A DNA stretch of 64,000 nt. It comes from Bactrocera neohumeralis. Its lineage: Eukaryota; Arthropoda; Insecta; Diptera; Tephritidae. This document shows, piece by piece, positions 10,686 through 21,877 of this stretch (position 1 is the stretch's first letter; each line of letters begins with the position of its first letter). A model generated the notes under the pieces. That model had not been told where the DNA came from. It worked only from the letters and a program-made list of their open reading frames with translations, and did no database searches. The position numbers and the translations under genes were made by a program. Location of the stretch: assembly GCF_024586455.1 (NCBI RefSeq), contig NC_065921.1, positions 65,783,528 through 65,847,527 on the forward strand, in the 5' to 3' direction.

Positions 10686-10999
10686 ACTTAACGATTTTCC
10701 CACTGATTGAAAGAAAAAAATCGTGTTTGGTCAGCACGACCTTCTCGTTATAACTTTATTTTTAAAACTGATTTTTACAATGTTCTTAATCTAAAAGCTT
10801 AACTAAATGCACCGGGCAAAACATAATTAAATTCCACGAATTCGCTAATTTAGGTGGCGCGTGTGCTGACAGTGCGTATGTGCTGTGCTGTGGGAAACAT
10901 TGTGTAACTTGAGTTCCATATCCGCTCTACCTGCATTAGTAAGTATTGCTGATGAATTAGTTTATTATTTCGGCAATGTTAACATATGCCATGTAAACA
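10686..10999 (-). repeat. E3 5' LTR
   Basis: About 314 bp and the outer right end of E3. It contains an extra GACAGTGCGTAT segment relative to the middle LTR. No target duplication can be read because the left end is truncated. Confidence 0.85.
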
Positions 11000-11190
11000 G
11001 GTATTTTGTTTTTTTTTGGAACTGTAGAAAATATTTTTTGATTCGTCCACTTAATGTTCTTTACCGAAGTTGGGGATTTTATTTTGTCTGTAATTTTGGT
11101 TGAGTACCTTTGTTATTTTTCTAATTTTAATCATTAACAGCGGTGCTAATGTTCTGTTTTGTGTAATATGTAATCACTTTGCACAATAAT

Positions 11191-11222
<32 letters not shown>

Positions 11223-11718
11223 ATTTTACAGCAGTTTTATTTTAATTTGTTGTAATGAAGTTAATATATGAATGTTCGTTTTACACAAAATTAGTTTAGC
11301 ACTTCTATAGTTTTTATTATTATATTTAGTAATATTAAAAAAAAAATTTTTCGTTTGCGACTTTCTATCCACATCCCATCCTCGCCAGTTATATTTTTCT
11401 CTAACCCGGTTGAAACCCGACGTTCAGCGTTATATTTTAATTTTAGGCCAGTAAAACCCGCCAAAGTAACAAACCACTTTTTTATTTAATAGTATTTATT
11501 TAAGTTTAAGACGAAGCGTCAAACCGCTAAAGTAATTCTTTTTAAAAATATCCTTTAGTCTAACGAAACATCATTATTTATACCCTAGCTTAACATACGA
11601 TATCTTATTAACATTCTTAGCAGAGTGGGTATTATGTGTTAAGTACATTAACATTGTGGATCTCTATATATAGATAAATACATTTAACATGAATAGTAAC
11701 TATGTAAAGGGATTGAGA
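11000..11718. other. Spacer with a long T homopolymer
   Basis: A run of about 32 T lies at 11190-11221, possibly the reverse complement of a poly-A tail. I could not identify a non-LTR element beside it. Nothing else was recognised. Confidence 0.45.
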
Positions 11719-12034
11719 TCGTTGAGAAAGCTAAAAAAAACAAAATTGTTTTCGCGTTTAACAACGGTGCTGCATGGATGGCAGCGCGACCGCGTTACTT
11801 TATTGATTGACATAAAATGTGACTAAAATTAGTGCTTAACATAATTTTATACCTAAATTCCGTCTAGCCTGCAGCGTGGTGGCGTGATGCACGTCCAGGA
11901 ATTGGCTTGTGAAGGTGCATAAGCATTTCGGGTGCGCGTGCCGGAAGTCAAGTCGTTGTTACTGAAACTGCTGCGGCGATTTGCTTAAGTCAGTAAGTTA
12001 TGTTGTCGAATTGTTGATAGGTGTTGTATTAACT
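11719..12034 (-). repeat. E4 3' LTR
   Basis: Matches 14209-14540; ends GTTGTATTAACT. It carries a short insertion relative to the 5' LTR (TTATACCTAAATTCCG near 11851) and lacks the outer ~14 bases. Confidence 0.85.
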
Positions 12035-12043
12035 CTTCCCCTC

Positions 12044-13636
12044 TTAGTTCGATCGTCCGCGATCGGTGTTATTGTTGGGCTGCGATATTGTAATTTGCAG
12101 GAACGGGCCTTTCTGCACGTTTGCAATAAATTCTGCTTCTGGGCTAGGCGAAATGTACATTTTTTGTTTTTCTTTGAAAATAAAAAATAAAATTGCAGTA
12201 GTGACTACTATAATTAAAACAATTGAAATATCAGAACTTAAGCTAATTATTGAGGATACACTGTTTCCATTCTTTAGTAATTTAAAATTATTTTCATGCT
12301 GAAGCTGTTTTATGTACAATGCTTCCATCTTTATTTTTTTATTAATTTCGTTTGTATCATTTATTTTTGTTATTACATTTGGTAAGGCACTTGTTTCAAA
12401 TATCCTCAAGTTTACATTGAAATATGTTCTATTAGAAATCTTTATCTCACAATTTTCGAACCTTCATAAAAATGTGCCTTTTTGGCTTATTTTTTGTTTA
12501 TTACAATTTTGGGTTATATTTGAATTAAAATTCTTAAATACAAGGGTGCCTGGTAGCACTTCTATTAGATCAGGTTCATTAAAATTTTCAAGCTTACAGC
12601 TCGCTTCTTTAAACATTAATATATTGCCTATATATGTGTCTTCAATTCTTATAATATTCTTTTCTAAATTATCCTTAATTTCTAATTGGTACATTTTATT
12701 GTCCTCGTCTACAAGGATTTCTAAATGGCTTAGTATTACTGATTTATTATTAATGTTTGGGATGGGTTCAAACTTTATTTTGGATAATGTATTCTGGGAA
12801 TATTGAGGTATGAGGAGGGATAGGATGATTGTATTTTCCTGAAATAGTACGGCTGTTCTAATGTGGCTGTAACTTTCAAAATTGCTAATATGATTCAGTT
12901 CAGTAGGGGTTAGAATGTCCGTTGGCAAGATACCTAATTTAGTTGAAAAAAAGATTTGTCCGATGTCATCTACGTGATTGCGTAAAAGCGATATGTCGTT
13001 GTTAATTTGGTAAGTATGCATGATGAATTGAATTTCGTCCTCTATTGTCTTTATTTTATTTTGTGCTAATTCAGTAAATTCGTTTATGTAACTACTAATA
13101 ACAGTTTGTTGTTTGTTTATGTGGTCTGTAATGTTCGTTATCTGTCCAGAAAGAAAGTCGCTAATTTGCATTAAATTGTTAACATTATTCGTGGTAATTT
13201 CTTCGTTATTATGTATTTGTGTGAGAGCGTCCCTAATTTCTTTTTCATCGTCACTGTCCATGGACCCTGCTATAAATTTTAGTCCTTTTCCTACGATATT
13301 GAGTAAGCCTCGTTTGACTTTAAAGTGCGGATGCAAACCGTCTAACTTAGCTTCTAATAAAACAAAATTTTTATGGATTGAGTCAAGAAATTGTCTGTCC
13401 TCAAAAGTGATTGCTTTTAGAGTGTTAATGTTGCCTGAAATGAGCGATAGCGTTTCTTCATATTTCGTTAAATTGATGAAATGCAAAATTTTGTCGTAAT
13501 GGTTGATTGTCCTTACTTCTCCTGTCTTAATGGGTAGGTACCCGTTGTTGTTGGTAAGATCCTGTATGTCGATTTGTTGTGTGATCACGGTCAATGTCAT
13601 CGTTAGTTGAATCAGAAAGGTATAGTAGCGGGTCAT
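12044..13636 (-). pseudogene. env: E4 envelope glycoprotein gene, near full length
   Basis: The main frame (13636-12464, 390 residues) begins with a signal peptide and has a KVKR cleavage site near residue 109. It continues with the fusion-peptide-like GLLNIVGKGLKFIAG stretch and a long coiled-coil-prone Asn/Ile-rich segment. A second frame (12409-12044) holds the stalk, one transmembrane helix and a tail of about 45 residues. They are separated by one frame change around 12410-12463. This is the best preserved env in the window. Its expected role in an active element is membrane fusion at the surface of the particle or producing cell. Confidence 0.87.
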
Positions 13637-14191
13637 TATGACTAATGCTTGTAGCGCTGGTTTTGTGCTTGTATTTTCTTCCTTCGTTACGGATTCTGTA
13701 GTTAAAGCTGTTGTAACTTTTCGATATAGAATTTCACGCTGCTCACAGAACTTGTTTTATAGTTCACTTCTTATTGAAAGTCAAATATTTTTACTATCCT
13801 TTGTTCGTTTAAGGATAGATTTTTCTCACAGTTTTTTTGCACATTCACTTCTTATTTTATCCTTGATCGTTTAGGGATATTGTTTATATAGATTTTTCTT
13901 CTTTATTGTCCAACACTTTATTACAGTATTTTTTGTTATTATTCTAGTTTAAAATTTTTTTTATATCCGCGATCTTAGGCCGACACGTAATGTCTCCTTT
14001 TTGCCTAAGCTACTAAGGAACCGACCGATCGACGCTTTTTGTTTTTAGCAAAGTAGCTTTACGCCTAACTTTTTAGCTAAGTTTTTACACTTTTACACGG
14101 CGCGTGATACAGGTGGCTTTACGCTCCTTTGCATCTAAGTTGTCCTTGCACTTTACGTGACTTTTAGTACAAACAGCTTTACGCTCGCTTG
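13637..14191 (-). other. E4 leader
   Basis: About 555 bases between primer site and env start, without gag. A CTTTACGC motif recurs several times at about 14050-14185. It is twice as long as the E2 and E3 leaders. Confidence 0.6.
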
Positions 14192-14209
14192 CAATTCGCT
14201 CGGACGCCA
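14192..14209 (-). promoter_or_regulatory. E4 primer-binding site
   Basis: The minus strand reads TGGCGTCCGAGCGAATTG at the LTR edge, a tRNA-Lys-like start with one change (TGGCGTCC). Confidence 0.65.
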
Positions 14210-14540
14210 GTTAAGCTTTCTCTCGTTGAGAAAGCTAAAAAAAACAAAATTGTTTTCGCGTTTAACAACGGTGCTGCATGGATGGCAGCGCGACCGCGTT
14301 ACTTTATTGATTGACATAAAATATGACTAAAATTAGAGCTTAACATAATCTAGCCTGCAGTGTGGTGGCGTGATGCACTTCCAGGAATTGGCTTGTGAAG
14401 GTGCATAAGCATTTCGGGTGCGCGTGCCGGAAGTCAAGTCGTTGTCACTGAAACTGCTGCGGCGATTTGCTTAAGTCAGTAAGTTATGTAGTAGTTGCGC
14501 AAGTTATGTTGTCGAATTGTTGATAGGTGTTGTATTTACT
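14209..14540 (-). repeat. E4 5' LTR
   Basis: 332 bp, with plus-strand start AGTTAAGCTT and end GTATTTACT. The first ~75 bases also occur alone at 4377-4449. Confidence 0.87.
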
Positions 14541-14777
14541 TACATATGTAACTTGTGTGTGTGAGTGGGTGTGTGTGATTACGATATTAAGATACCCTGC
14601 CGGCAACTCAGCTAACATTTAATGCACTTTAATCTAACTATTTCGCAACTAGAGGCGGTTGATACTTGGACTATTTTTCATGGAGCCAACTGACTATTTT
14701 ATTATTGCGATGTCCTAGGCAGTAGTCAATTATCCGACTCTGCATGACTTTTCAACTAGCTTAAACCCTGCAAAAAA

Positions 14778-14953
14778 TGCGACTAGTCCGGGATGTGTCC
14801 GGGATTAGTCGCAAAGGAACATGCGACTAATCCCACTTTACATCTCTTTGTATGGACTGAACTGTTCCCTTTTGTTCGAGCATGTCCTATGAAGAGACTA
14901 ATTGTACCCATTTATACCCAAATGGGTATAAAAAGGGACTAGTCGCTTTGTAG
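14778..14953. repeat. Cluster of TGCGACTARTCCC motifs in both orientations
   Basis: Four copies of a 12-13 base motif alternate in orientation: 14778 forward, 14800 reverse, 14822 forward, 14936 reverse. The first two form a hairpin with a short loop. The whole could be a very short inverted-repeat element. The self-complementary ACCCAAATGGGT also lies inside. Confidence 0.5.
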
Positions 14954-15540
14954 GTCGCAATGGTAGCAGAATGAGACCAGTCGTTATAAAACCTCTAAAA
15001 TCCCTTTAACAATCAAGATAAATTTTATCCGAAGCCTTCGTTTTAAAATATGTATTTTTATTTAATTGACTTTAAACACTTTAAATACAGCTTCTCTAAC
15101 ATAAATCTGACAAATCAAAATTTTTGCAAAACTCATGAAAGAAATTATCATCAAAATTTAAAAAAATGTATCTTAAAAAAATCGTTTACGCAGTTTTGTA
15201 CTCCACTCAAAAAGTTCGCGTTGATTTCTTGCTTTCATATAACGCGTGAACAAAATTTATTCTTTAAGAAAAAAAAAAACGAAATAAAACGGGCTACAAA
15301 CTTTTAGGAGAATATTTCTTGTGAGTTTTTAGCTGCGAAAATTTTAAAATAAATATTCGTTCTGGTTTCTTTACGAGTTTTATAAATCACATTTTTTAAA
15401 TAATTTTATAATAAAAATTAAAAGAGAAAAACTCAGTCCAGAAATAAGAAGTCAGAATTTAAAGTCTGAAATATTACAACTTTGTACTATTGCAGTTTTA
15501 TATTAAAAAAAAAAAAAAAAACAATTGGAGGGGTAGTAGT
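14954..15540. other. AT-rich spacer
   Basis: No gene or shared repeat recognised. A run of A precedes the DUF4806 gene end. Confidence 0.4.
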
Positions 15541-16652
15541 TTAAGATGCAGAATTCTTCTTTTTTTGTCGATAAGCTTTCTTAAAGCATTTAGCTTTTTC
15601 GAAAGCAATGGCTTTGCGCAGCGCGTCCTCCGGCGACAATCCCTTAAATGGTAATTTGGCAATGGCTCCTAAATGAAAAGAAGATTTAATTTAACTTGAA
15701 ATAAAAACATACATATGTGTAAAACAATGGTATGGAATATTTATCTTACCAGTCAATGAAGCATAAAAATTTGGGAAAGATTTTAAGCTTATCTTTCCAT
15801 GTGAACCATCCACGTTTATTGACGCTATGACGTCCTTATTTAACAGCAGCCTTATATTTCTGAGATTGTTGCATAAAATAGCAGACATCGCAGATTCCTA
15901 TAAAATATGTTTAAATAATATTTGTAAACTGAGCTATGATATAAATCTATATATCAAATTAACTTACATATACATCTCTGTTAGTAGGGGTAATTTTTTC
16001 CTCCAACTGATGCATTTCTGGGACGTCACTTATTGGGAAATATTTTGTGATGGGTGCATTTTTTGATTCTTGGCGAATCAATTGCTCAGTCGCCACCTTT
16101 TGGACCGCTATTGCATCCATTATAGCAGTATTCTGTGCTTCGACTATCAATTGCAGGTCGTCTAATTTTTTGCCAATATCCTGTGACTGCTTTTCAAACG
16201 TGTTGCAGTGGCTGCAGCAAACAACTTCAAACACGCCTTGGTTGGATTCTAAAACAATAAATTTAAATGCTCCAGAGTACAGATTATCGAATCATAGACG
16301 AACATACAAATTCAAATTTACTATTACTAAAAGAATTTACCATTGGTATATTTAGTGGCCGACGTTGAAACGCTGATCCCACGTGATTCTAAAAATTAAG
16401 GCATTTTAAGTGTAATAGTAGTTTTCTAAATACATTTTCGAAGATGTCTTCACCTATAGTGCATTCACTGGATACACTAATGTTTTGTCCAAGGTGGGCA
16501 GTGTCAATGCCATCTGTAAAGCAAAGTTTGTTTTAAGTTTTTATGAATTACGGATTATAATTGTTAAATGATGAATACCTACATCTTGCCTTTTTCATTG
16601 GAATTGCTGTGGTCGACGTTTTGGGATTTGGTGCTCCATATTTTTTGAAATG
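15541..16652 (-). CDS. Spliced DUF4806-type protein gene
   Basis: Six exons can be joined on the minus strand with canonical GT-AG introns and matching phase: 16583-16652, 16454-16513, 16341-16388, 15968-16248, 15750-15897 and 15541-15668. The joined frame has no stop until TAA at 15541. The long fourth exon is helical with a CCSHC cysteine/histidine cluster. The last two exons give the DUF4806 signature (NVDGSHGK, then a basic C-terminus). A further likely exon lies at about 16790-16940, and the first exon and start codon were not found. The function of DUF4806 is not established; such proteins often occur beside or inside insect transposons. Introns of about 60-100 bases suit a fly. Confidence 0.7.
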
Positions 16653-16789
16653 CTCAAGAAGAAAAGAAAAATTAGTAATTGTTTCCATAAAAAAATGATA
16701 AAAAATTAACTATTACAATAAACGAAGGTTACATGCATGTATATAATATTGGAATAAGAAGAACTTTCTCTAGAAGAGGGATACACATT

Positions 16790-16940
16790 AATTTATACTC
16801 TACATCATCCAGAGAAAACTCCTCTATATCAGATGACAGAATATGGTCCGCAGTACATATTCCCATAGTATACGAATCAATGGGCTCTGTGAAATAGCTT
16901 TCTAGGTGTAAAAATCTCTTTCCTTTGATAACTTAAAACT
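16790..16940 (-). CDS. Probable upstream exon of the DUF4806 gene
   Basis: The minus strand has an open stretch rich in acidic residues (ILSSDIEEFSLDDVE) running toward a GTAGAG donor-like site. It lies 140 bases upstream of the first confident exon and in the same orientation. No start codon could be fixed. The junction to 16652 is inferred. Confidence 0.4.
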
Positions 16941-17129
16941 TAAGTTAGCTACTTAGTAGTTGGCTATATATTAGTTATTAGCTATTTATTTAAGTTAACT
17001 ACAAGTTGGTTACTTAGCAGTTAGTTAAAAATTAGTTATTTCGTAGTAAGCTATCAGTTGACTTTTTTTAAATTAGCTACAAATCAATTACGCAAGTTAA
17101 AAAAAGGCCGAAAAATAAAGTATTAATTT

Positions 17130-17477
17130 TCTATTTTATTCTTCTTTTTTTAATACATACTGCATGGAAATGCCGTTTTTTAATGATTTTTAAGGCGTTC
17201 CTTATCTCCTTTTCGTTGTCTTCAAAACCAAGCGAACGACAAGCATCTGTTTAAAATATTTAAAATATATTTGAGCTATGTTATTCGAAATATGTTTACA
17301 TATATGCTTTCAATATATGGGTTACCCATTAAAGTTTGGTAAAAAGCTTCGAAATCTTTCAAACGCTTTTTGCCGTGGACTCCATCCAAATTGACTTCTA
17401 TGCACACACTTTGGGAAATAACATCTGTCAATATTTTCGCCAGGCGTCCTTTTAATAAAGCCTTCATCCTGTTAACC
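17130..17477 (-). pseudogene. Second DUF4806 fragment
   Basis: Two exons join across a GT-AG intron at about 17247-17330. The first (17477-17331) contains NLDGVHGKKRLKDFEAFY, the DUF4806 core; the second (17246-17130) is a basic C-terminus ending in TAG. An acceptor-like AG precedes the first exon at 17478, but no upstream exons follow: hAT sequence begins at 17633. It is a paralogue of the gene at 15541-16652, about 0.5 kb away in the same orientation, and looks truncated at its 5' end. Confidence 0.65.
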
Positions 17478-17632
17478 TGTTAAGTAAGTTATAAAAACTT
17501 TTAGTATAGTAATGCATTTTAGCAAGGTATTAAATTCATGGAACACAATTTTTAAGACTTACATACATACGTAGAGGTCACGATTGTCCTCACTAATAAT
17601 AGTGTTGAAGTGGTGTAAGTCGTTGACACTTT

Positions 17633-17996
17633 TTATGGGGAAAACTGCACGTTTGAAGACAATGCTTCAGAAATATTTAAATAACCATTTTGCAAAGCAT
17701 TAATAGCATTGGCACGTGCAGACCATCTAGTTTCCGAAAGAGACTTTAGGACTCTATTTGCTCCTAAATGCTCTGTCAAAATTTTCCATCGTTTTGTCGA
17801 AGCCGAGAAAAAATTGAACAATTTTTGTACAAATAGAAAGAATAATACCGCTTCAGTAACACACTCAATAGCCTGAACACTAAATTTAGCGAATGTGCCG
17901 CACATGGAACGTAAATCGCAAATTCGCAAATTTCTTTTATTCTTGACTGAACACCAGAGTACTTTCCAGACATATTTGATGGTCTGCTGTTGCTAT
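17633..17996 (-). pseudogene. hAT transposase fragment (ZMYM1/DUF4371-like), middle part
   Basis: Overlapping minus-strand frames give the conserved YVPCAAHSLNL motif and, after a frame change near 17870, the SETRWSARANAI motif. These are neighbouring blocks of hAT transposases. It abuts the C-terminal end of the larger hAT copy at 18070 and belongs to a different copy. No ends or target duplication were found. Confidence 0.75.
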
Positions 17997-18069
17997 GTTG
18001 TATATGTATGTATATGCAGGCGTGGCGGTTCATGTAAATTTCGGATGGGTAGAATAAAAAAAAAAAATT

Positions 18070-20432
18070 CAAAAAAAATTATGTATTTATTGCAAAAACA
18101 GTTTTTCTTCTCGGCGATTTTGCTATAAACTTATCCATTAACAAATTTAAATCTAATTTTGATGCTTCATTTGCGTAAACGTGCAAAATAGCCACATTAT
18201 TTAACCTGTCCTGGAGCATGGTTGAGCGTAAATAAGAGTTTAATCTTCGAAGGACAGAGAAACTCCTTTCGTTCGAACATGATCATCCCGGAATCGTTAT
18301 TAACATTCACACAAAGCGTATAAAATCAGGTATAAGCCCCTGACACCATTCGAACTCCTTGCAAAAATTTAAAATTTCTTGGAACATTTTGACACTTCTT
18401 TTTTGCCGTTTCACCAATTGCCAAAACATATCTCTGTCGCTTAAAAGTCGTTCCTTGTCAAAATCTTTTTCATAAAATTTAAGGACTTCATCCACATTTT
18501 CTGTTCCGCACAATGTAAATTGTTCCAATGATTTGAAAAATTGAGCAGAATCATTTTCGAATCGACTTCTGAGGGACTCAATCAGCTGGTCGTACACTTC
18601 AAAGAACTGTTTCCTATAATATTCTTCAGGCGATTTAAATATATGGGCTTCGCTTGTGCCTTGCTCGAGCCGTTTACTTATTTTGCGTTGACGAGGAAGC
18701 ATAGGGTCATCAAGTTCAAGTTCGACAGCGCCTTGCGTACTCTTTTTCCAAGCTTCTTCAAACTTGGTTTCACCAGAAGCTTCCAAAACTGCACGTACAG
18801 CATTCACTTTTTTGTAGGAGTCAATAACAGAAAGGTTTGATTTTTGGAGTTCGATGCGATTAAAAATTTCGATTATCATTGTTAACATAAAAAAGCATTC
18901 GAACGATGCCATGAACTCAAAAAACCCTAACGCTTTGGCTGACACAGAACTGTCTATTTCTTTATCCGTAGATCGACAAAGAAAAAATTTTAGCAATACA
19001 GCGTAATTCGCTCTAACAGCCTTCAGGGATTTTACACGTAACACCCATCTGTAATGAAGAAAATAGTAAAAATAAAATATATTAAAATAAAATCATACAA
19101 AAATTTATTTTGACGTACCTAGTCGGACAATAGGCTGCAAGAGACGGTAAAAGAATGTCTTTCTTTTGGTCTGTTTCACTCTGAAATTGTTTAAATTGGT
19201 CCAAGCGTTTAGGAGAATCTCGTACAAAGTTTATTAGATCTTTAATTATTCCAATAAATTTTCGAGCAATATTAATATTTTATAGCGAATCTTGAACAAC
19301 AAGGTTGAGGTTGTGTGCGTTACAGTGAACAAACAAAGCCCGAGGCTCTTCCTCACGAATGCGTTTCTGTAGCCCAGAAATCTTACCACTAACATTTGAA
19401 GCACCATAATAGCATTGACCTCTGAGTTTGGAAAGAGGTAATTTATATTGCGCCAATACTGCATTAACTAGGTTAAATAAAGTTTGGGACTTTGTGTCCG
19501 GTGTTGAAAAAAACCGACAAAATATTCACTGGCATTCAAATCTTCAGTGACATATCTTAGGCAAACACTTGCGACATCTGCAGTTTCATCTAATAAAATT
19601 GAGAAAAATTCTGCGTTTCGTATTTCTTCCACAATCGGGGTCAAAGTAGCAGTGGCCATTAGGTCTAAGATTTCGTTTTGAATATCGTGGTGAAACCATT
19701 TGAAGCCATCTCTTTTCAACCAAGATTTTAGCTCTGGCACGTCTTCTGCTCGGGCATTTAGAATGGCCAAGAAATTTGACTTTTTATCATCATTATGTCC
19801 TCTTATAGGAAGACCTTGTTGTGCCAGAACTAACAAGGTACTAAATATTTTCTGGAGCGCAGTTCTATTCTCCATCATCTGTTTCAGGTGTGCAGTTGAT
19901 AATTTCTGTACAACATTTGTAGTTGAAACACTCCTTAAATTTTCAACGCTCTCAATATGTAATGCACTTAGTGAATGAGATTTTATTCTCTTAGCCGCGT
20001 GCTTCCAATTGTTGAAACCTTCGTCAACCCAAGCATGTTTGGATTGATTGGAACGAGAATCAAATTTAATCGTAAGTTTTTTTTCGCACGACTCACAGCG
20101 AATGCTACAAATTGCTTTGTTTTTATTATTGAGTTGAAGCCATTGAAATTTTTGCTACCAGCGCTCAAAATTTGAAAGTTGAGAAGCAATTTGTATACTA
20201 TTCGCTGGAAAAATATTCACCTTTCAGTTTTGACCTATATTAACCAATAAAATTACTTACCATTTTCAGAACACTTATCCACGCTATCTGCATTAGAATT
20301 TAATTGTCCACCTTGAATATGCTGTCTAACAGCATCATCCACGCTTTCTGCGTTAGAACTAAGTTGTTCAGCTACAGCATCATCCACGCTCTCTGTATTT
20401 ATTCATTTTTTTCTCACGACAAACTTGTCCAT
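18070..20432 (-). pseudogene. hAT-family transposase, nearly complete but broken
   Basis: The order on the minus strand is: exon 1 (20432-20261), starting MDKFVVRKK and carrying three ESVDDAV-like repeats; intron 20205-20260; zinc-finger region with CSIRCESCEKK and the FNNWKHA motif; the LLDETADV catalytic block near 19600; FVHCNAHNLNLVVQD; intron 19049-19118, which joins CPTR to WVLRVKSL in frame; then a helical domain to 18307. The C-terminal hAT dimerisation block with NERSFSVLRRL and YLRSTM follows at 18075-18280. Breaks include stops after MDKFVVRKK, near 20150, near 19280 and near 18290, and a frameshift near 19490. In an intact element this enzyme cuts and inserts the element with 8-bp duplications. 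The correct intron phases show it was once expressed. Confidence 0.88.
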
Positions 20433-20532
20433 TGTTATACAATAAAAAAAGCGCTTAGAAACCGGTTTTAGGTCAAATTGTTTTGCTATATTTTAAGGGA
20501 TGAGCCATATAACAATGACTGCTATCGATTTT

Positions 20533-21363
20533 TTAGAGAATTTGTTTGACATTAAAATGTAGATAAAAGGAAATGTCTAAAAACAATGTACAAATATTAA
20601 TTAAACCGCAACAATATTTAAAAATAAATATACTTACATGTTCATTATGAGCAATATGAAAAATTAACAGCTGTTTAAAGCTATTGGAACAACTTATCGG
20701 TACTACACCAAAAGTCCCATCTATTAAATAATGACGTGGTTCGCCAGTAGGCATATCCATTATTGAGTTACACATTGTAGAGGACACAAAAATTGAGTAA
20801 CCGAAATCCTCTTCAATCACCGTACCACGATAGAATGGCAAATCATTGTCATATTTTGAATTTGTATAATTCTTGCGAATTTCTGGGTTTTCAAAAATTG
20901 AAATTATGTCATGGAAATTTTGAGGTGCTTTTGGCAAGGCTTCCGATTTTATGTTTATTAATTGCCTTCGCATTTTCCCAAATTCAACCAAATGAGCAGA
21001 CTCTTTAGCCTTTTTGCAATTCTCATCATACACTTGACGAACACTTGATCTTTTCAATGACATTCTATTAGCGCATTCGAATTTAATAGAATTAATTAAA
21101 ATTAATTTCTTTATAAATTCATTTTGGGCCTCATGGTTGTGCACTAAGTTTTTATTTGTTTTACGGCAATGTATTGCATTGTTCAAATCCACGGCAATAT
21201 TGACGGGACATCCATTTTGATAACAATTATAATATTTTGTATTATTTTGGGAATATTTAAGTTTATAAATTTGTCCCTCTGTTGGAATATGTAATAATTT
21301 GCTGGTTTTCCTCAAACTCGGAATTATATTATAAACAAGTATATCACCACTTTCCATTTTCAC
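20533..21363 (-). pseudogene. MULE transposase 5' part with FLYWCH/WRKY-like finger
   Basis: 276 residues open. An N-terminal zinc finger (residues ~45-80) has the YYNCYQNGCPV...HNHE pattern typical of Mutator-like elements. The start of the catalytic domain is HYLIDGTFGVVP followed by FKQLLIFHIAHNEH. Directly after this lies GTAAGT, a splice donor, and the remaining residues of the open frame are intron read-through. The downstream exons with the other catalytic residues are absent, since hAT sequence begins within 100 bases. A related copy at 61284-62054 ends at the same position. Confidence 0.8.
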
Positions 21364-21877
21364 GATTTTGAAGAATTAATTGAACAACACACGTGGTTTA
21401 ACAAATGACTGAACACGACCGACATTATAACACAGTTTAGTAAACGAAATGCTGTTATCAACAACAACAAAAACAAAAAATTTAACAGTGTAACAAGAGT
21501 ATCAAAAACGAAAAAAAAAAACAAAAAACAACAAAAAAATTAAAACTATTCAGGGAATGAGGATGGTATTGTATTACAATAACAAGGAAGAAATAATAAT
21601 CAGGCAGGTTCTGGAATTCACTTCCGAGTGAATATCTAACAAATTCGTTTTCAATCCGACATTTCGTGTTCTGTGTTTCACTTTCACAATTTCAATTCCA
21701 CATTTTTTCTAAAATGAATTCCGAGTGAATATGCATGTTCTGGAAAACGAATTCACAAGAAAAATGTCGGTTAGCATTCACTTCAGTTCGAAATTGTGAA
21801 TTTGGTGCGAGCAAATATGTAAGTAAACAAAAACGCTTGATTATTGGAATAAATAGAGATTTATAGGGGTAAACATA

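Larger units (their letters stand above)
8587..10999 (-). mobile_element. E3: tandem errantivirus-like units sharing an LTR
   Basis: From right to left on the minus strand the order is LTR (10686-10999), primer site, leader, env (10427-9298), LTR (8960-9262), primer site, leader, and the start of a second env that stops at 8587. The middle LTR serves both units, as in a head-to-tail array produced by LTR recombination. Gag and pol are absent from both. The left break at 8587 is sharp and joins the inverted-end repeat at 7555-8575. Confidence 0.85.
11719..14540 (-). mobile_element. E4: LTR-leader-env-LTR errantivirus-like element
   Basis: LTRs at 11719-12034 and 14209-14540 enclose a minus-strand env (12044-13636) and a leader of about 570 bases. 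No gag or pol is present. The left LTR lacks about 14 terminal bases, so the target duplication cannot be confirmed. The LTR and env sequences differ from E2 and E3, making E4 a separate family with the same gag-pol-less architecture. Confidence 0.87.

Noticed and set aside
11190..11221. Poly-T as evidence of a plus- or minus-strand retroposon tail
   Set aside because: No reverse transcriptase, pol III promoter or target duplication was found next to it.
13113..13499. 128-codon plus frame inside E4 env
   Set aside because: Antisense shadow of a well-supported env frame.
12044..13636. E4 env as a domesticated host envelope gene
   Set aside because: It is the best preserved env but has a frame change before the membrane anchor and sits between its own LTRs; no sign of independent selection.
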